64,000 bases of DNA from Indolivaga capnocytophagoides DSM 22835 (GTDB lineage Bacteria; Bacteroidota; Bacteroidia; Bacteroidales; Dysgonomonadaceae), in assembly GCF_000426485.1 (NCBI RefSeq), contig NZ_AUFL01000014.1, positions 97,467 through 161,466 of the forward strand, read 5' to 3'. Below, piece after piece: positions 61,933 to 64,000 of the stretch. How positions within the stretch are numbered: position 1 is the stretch's first letter; each line of letters begins with the position of its first letter. Both the position numbers and the translations under genes were made by a program. The notes beneath the pieces were generated by a model. That model saw nothing but the letters and a program-made list of their open reading frames with translations. It did not search any database and was not told the DNA's origin.

Positions 61933-62532
61933 CTACAGTAGCTCCAAACCGAATTCGTCCTTCAATTTTTTTAAGCTCTCATTTTCTTCCATCATCAGAT
62001 TGAACTTCTCGAGAGAGGTAAAGCCAAGTTTCTTTTCATTATCTACAGATATACGAACTTTCATTTGGATATGGGTATTCCGCAGATTTTTTCTTAATAC
62101 AGTCAATATCGTTACAGCATTATCTAATAATCGCTGCTCTTGAACCGGATTATTGACTACAACCTCAAACGCATCTCTGTTAAGCAGCGATGGCAGACAA
62201 TTGATCATTGTATTCTTTAGATGATGCTCTTCGATTAAAGTTTCCGCATAAGCCTTCCATTCATTCAGCAGTTGGATAGGAGTAAAGGTTTCGGTCATAT
62301 CCTCGAGAATCTTTACCTCCGTTTTCTCTACAGTCTCGGTTTTCTGGGATAATGCCGAAATGGAAATCCCTAGTCCCGATATTGAAGGTTTTTTCACTGC
62401 GGGTTTGACTCTTTCCTGCGGTTGAGTGTTTGACGCAGCTGCGGATGATACAGGTGCAGCAGAATGAGTTTTTACAGCCTGATTCGTTGTCTGATTCTCT
62501 TGAGGTTTAGAGAAAATAGGTTCAATTACGGC
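61933..62532 (-). CDS. dnaX: DnaX tau C-terminal extension (-1 frame, reached by frameshift)
   Basis: Open reading in the -1 frame from the poly-A run to the TAG at 61933-61935. It begins AVIEPIFSKPQENQTTNQAV just after the slippery site, a Pro/Ser/Ala-rich linker, followed by a helical domain with LLNEWKAYAETLIEEHHLKNT and VRISVDNEKKLGFTSLEKF, as in the tau-specific part of DNA polymerase III that contacts the polymerase and helicase. It has no plausible own start until a GTG at 62397. Joined to the gamma frame it gives a 573-residue tau. The alternative is a real frameshift mutation or a sequencing error in the homopolymer. Confidence 0.8.
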   Translation of the reverse strand, partial: AVIEPIFSKPQENQTTNQAVKTHSAAPVSSAAASNTQPQERVKPAVKKPSISGLGISISALSQKTETVEKTEVKILEDMTETFTPIQLLNEWKAYAETLIEEHHLKNTMINCLPSLLNRDAFEVVVNNPVQEQRLLDNAVTILTVLRKNLRNTHIQMKVRISVDNEKKLGFTSLEKFNLMMEENESLKKLKDEFGLELL

Positions 62533-63653
62533 TTTTTTTTTTCGTCCACAATTTGTGGATTAGCCGAACACTGGCACAAGCGTATCAGCATCAATTCTAT
62601 CAACAGCTTTTTATTCTTGCTGTTTCTGTAGTTGAGGTCGCATTCATTGACCAGCTCTATGGCTTTGTAAAGGAATTCATTGGTACACCGCTGCGATGTG
62701 GAAACATACCGTTCACGGATGGATGCTCCGACTTCAAACAATTCGGCTGTACGGGGATCTCTGCAAACGAGCAGATCCCGAAAGTGGGAAGCAATACCTG
62801 TAACAATATTATGCCCGTCAAAACCTTTATTCAGAATATCATTCAATATAAGCAGAGAGTCAAAAACATTGCCTGCCAAGATTGTATCGGTCAGCTTGAA
62901 ATAATACTCATAATCGAGGACATTCAGATTTTCGATTACGGCTTTGTATGTTACATTACCTCCTGTAAAACTGACTACCTGATCGAAGATAGACAATGCA
63001 TCACGCATACCTCCGTCGGCTTTCTGAGCCAGAACATTCAGTGCTTCAGGCTCGGCGGTTACGCCTTCCTGAGATGCAACGTATTGAAGATGATCCACCG
63101 TATCGGCTATGCTGATACGGCTGAAGTCATAAATCTGGCAACGAGATAATATGGTTGGCAGTATTTTATGCTTTTCGGTTGTGGCGAGAATAAATATAGC
63201 ATGATGAGGAGGTTCTTCCAATGTTTTAAGGAAGGCATTAAAGGCTGCCGATGACAGCATATGCACCTCATCTATAATATATACCTTGTATTTGCCGATT
63301 TGTGGGGGAATACGTACCTGATCGATCAAAGCACGGATGTCGTCCACCGAGTTATTCGACGCGGCATCTAGTTCATGGATATTAAAAGACCGTTGTTCGT
63401 TGAATGCAACACACGATTCGCATGAGTTGCAGGCCTCGCCATCTTCAGTCGGGGACATGCAGTTGATGGTTTTGGCAAAAATACGGGCACAGGTTGTTTT
63501 TCCTACACCGCGGGGACCGCAGAACAGATAAGCATGAGCCAGCTTATTAGATGCGATAGCGTTTTTGAGTGTAGTTGTCAGAGAACGTTGTCCGACTACC
63601 GAACGAAATGTCGACGGGCGGTATTTACGTGCTGAGACTATATAATTATCCAT
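62526..63653 (-). CDS. dnaX: DNA polymerase III gamma/tau subunit, zero-frame gamma product
   Basis: Clamp-loader ATPase that loads the sliding clamp. The 375-residue zero-frame product has Walker A CGPRGVGKTT (about 45-54), zinc-binding Cys65, Cys75, Cys78, Cys81, Walker B YIIDEVHMLS, sensor 1 TTEKHKILPTILSRCQIYDF, and domain III to residue about 370. It stops TAA two codons after a run of ten A residues, at the usual end of gamma (domains I-III). A -7-like TAAATTTG lies 24 bases upstream. Tau is produced by shifting into the -1 frame. Confidence 0.95.
   Translation of the reverse strand: MDNYIVSARKYRPSTFRSVVGQRSLTTTLKNAIASNKLAHAYLFCGPRGVGKTTCARIFAKTINCMSPTEDGEACNSCESCVAFNEQRSFNIHELDAASNNSVDDIRALIDQVRIPPQIGKYKVYIIDEVHMLSSAAFNAFLKTLEEPPHHAIFILATTEKHKILPTILSRCQIYDFSRISIADTVDHLQYVASQEGVTAEPEALNVLAQKADGGMRDALSIFDQVVSFTGGNVTYKAVIENLNVLDYEYYFKLTDTILAGNVFDSLLILNDILNKGFDGHNIVTGIASHFRDLLVCRDPRTAELFEVGASIRERYVSTSQRCTNEFLYKAIELVNECDLNYRNSKNKKLLIELMLIRLCQCSANPQIVDEKKKP
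62533..62542 (-). promoter_or_regulatory. Ten-adenine slippery run in dnaX, likely frameshift site
   Basis: The mRNA reads GAC GAA AAA AAA AAG CCG TAA in frame zero; ten A residues (62533-62542 as T on the plus strand) allow either -1 ribosomal slippage or one-base transcriptional slippage into the frame continuing for 200 codons. E. coli (A AAA AAG) and Thermus (A9) dnaX use comparable sites. Confidence 0.75.
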
Positions 63654-63676
63654 GAATACAATATTTTTTTCTTTTA

Positions 63677-63684
63677 CAAATTTA
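63677..63684 (-). promoter_or_regulatory. Candidate -7 box of dnaX
   Basis: Minus strand TAAATTTG, an exact TAnnTTTG match, ending 23 bases before the dnaX ATG. Confidence 0.45.
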
Positions 63685-63768
63685 CATTTTTTTTCTGAGA
63701 GTCTGTTTAAATTTTATTATTAAGCTTTTTATAAATCCGGTAGGCTTTGATAATTAGAATTTTAAATA

Positions 63769-63789
63769 AAAAAGGTTACAAAAGTGACA
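63769..63789. repeat. AAAAGGTTACAAAAG-type intergenic repeat, copy
   Basis: AAAAAGGTTACAAAAGTGAC in the gap between the gene running off the right edge and dnaX, about 10 bases beyond that gene's stop. Matches the copy near 14209-14229. Confidence 0.45.
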
Positions 63790-63799
63790 ATAAAATGAG

Positions 63800-64000
63800 T
63801 TATGAGACTTCATTTTCGCAGGTCTGCTGTTCCGCTGCTTTTTGTTCTGCTGATTCCCGCAGCCACTTTTGATACTTTCTCTCTCTTTCCTCTTCCCATA
63901 ATTGGTCTTCCAGCTCTTGCTGTAAAATACGTTCTTCTTCCTTCAGTTGCAAAAGAATTTTTTTCTCTTTATTGTTGATGTCGCTTTCTTTGGATATCGC
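63800..64000 (-). CDS. C-terminus of a charged coiled-coil protein, cut by window edge
   Basis: Sixty-six residues before a TAA at 63800-63802 are open to the window edge (frame in phase with base 64000). The sequence is Glu/Lys/Gln-rich (EKKILLQLKEEERILQQELE, WEEERERKYQKWLRESAEQK), so a long helix or coiled coil. No family recognised from this fragment. It is directly upstream of dnaX on the same strand with a repeat in between. Confidence 0.65.
   Translation of the reverse strand, partial: AISKESDINNKEKKILLQLKEEERILQQELEDQLWEEERERKYQKWLRESAEQKAAEQQTCENEVS

Noticed and set aside
61933..63653. dnaX as a pseudogene
   Set aside because: dnaX is essential, both frames are otherwise intact, and the break is at a known type of slippery run.
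1..64000. CRISPR arrays, insertion sequences, integrases, prophage genes
   Set aside because: No regular repeat-spacer structure, transposase, integrase or phage structural gene was seen on either strand.

Overview
The window looks like a chromosomal segment of an AT-rich Bacteroidales bacterium, probably Dysgonomonas-like (genus is an inference; no rRNA is present). Supporting signs are the SusC-type and other TonB-dependent receptors, a hybrid two-component regulator, FecI/FecR pairs, DUF4374 and PepSY genes, lipoproteins with acidic residues after the lipobox Cys, TAnnTTTG -7 promoter boxes and purine-rich rather than Shine-Dalgarno leaders. I see no insertion sequence, CRISPR array, phage or integrase gene.

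Layout. 1-8.6 kb: edge of a polysaccharide utilisation locus, with a truncated SusC-like receptor, a GH27 alpha-galactosidase and a divergent hybrid sensor/regulator. 8.7-12.6 kb: EamA transporter, Xaa-Pro aminopeptidase, anaerobic sulfatase-maturating enzyme. 12.6-16.0 kb: thiamin salvage operon (TPP riboswitch, terminator, thiM, thiE, tenA, thiD). 16.2-18.8 kb: lipoprotein, ECF sigma factor and a protein that joins a membrane segment to a predicted outer-membrane barrel. 18.9-20.2 kb: DbpA-like helicase. 20.2-29.1 kb: kdp potassium-pump operon with a kinase-less KdpD, a separate HAMP/PAS kinase and an NtrC-type regulator, preceded by an unannotated 27-residue membrane peptide, kdpF, a sigma-54-like promoter and two phased dyads. 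29.4-36.7 kb: iron-type uptake locus (ECF sigma, DUF4374-like lipoprotein, short anti-sigma, TonB receptor, DUF4374 lipoprotein, PepSY protein). 36.9-43.3 kb: single genes (metallo-hydrolase, two GNATs, AraC/GyrI regulator, peroxiredoxin, HxlR, methyltransferase, small coiled-coil protein). 43.4-56.7 kb: two TonB systems around a divergent FecR/ECF pair, one with a beta-helix lipoprotein, an unknown lipoprotein and a clostripain-like protease, the other with a glycerophosphodiester phosphodiesterase. 56.8-61.5 kb: DUF1304, Crp/Fnr, two SDRs, TspO, AraC. 61.7-64 kb: tRNA-Val, dnaX with a likely programmed frameshift, and the end of a charged protein.

Signals judged most worth following: (1) a recurrent near-palindrome with core GGTCTGAGACC and flanks GATAAAT/TTAAA at five intergenic sites, four of them just upstream of unrelated start codons; (2) a ten-adenine slippery run in dnaX followed by a stop codon two codons later, with the tau extension open in the -1 frame; (3) a kdp operon that appears to be sigma-54 controlled; (4) a FecI locus whose receptor lacks the signalling STN domain and whose anti-sigma lacks the FecR domain, with an extra DUF4374-like lipoprotein placed between them; (5) a predicted envelope-spanning anti-sigma/beta-barrel protein.
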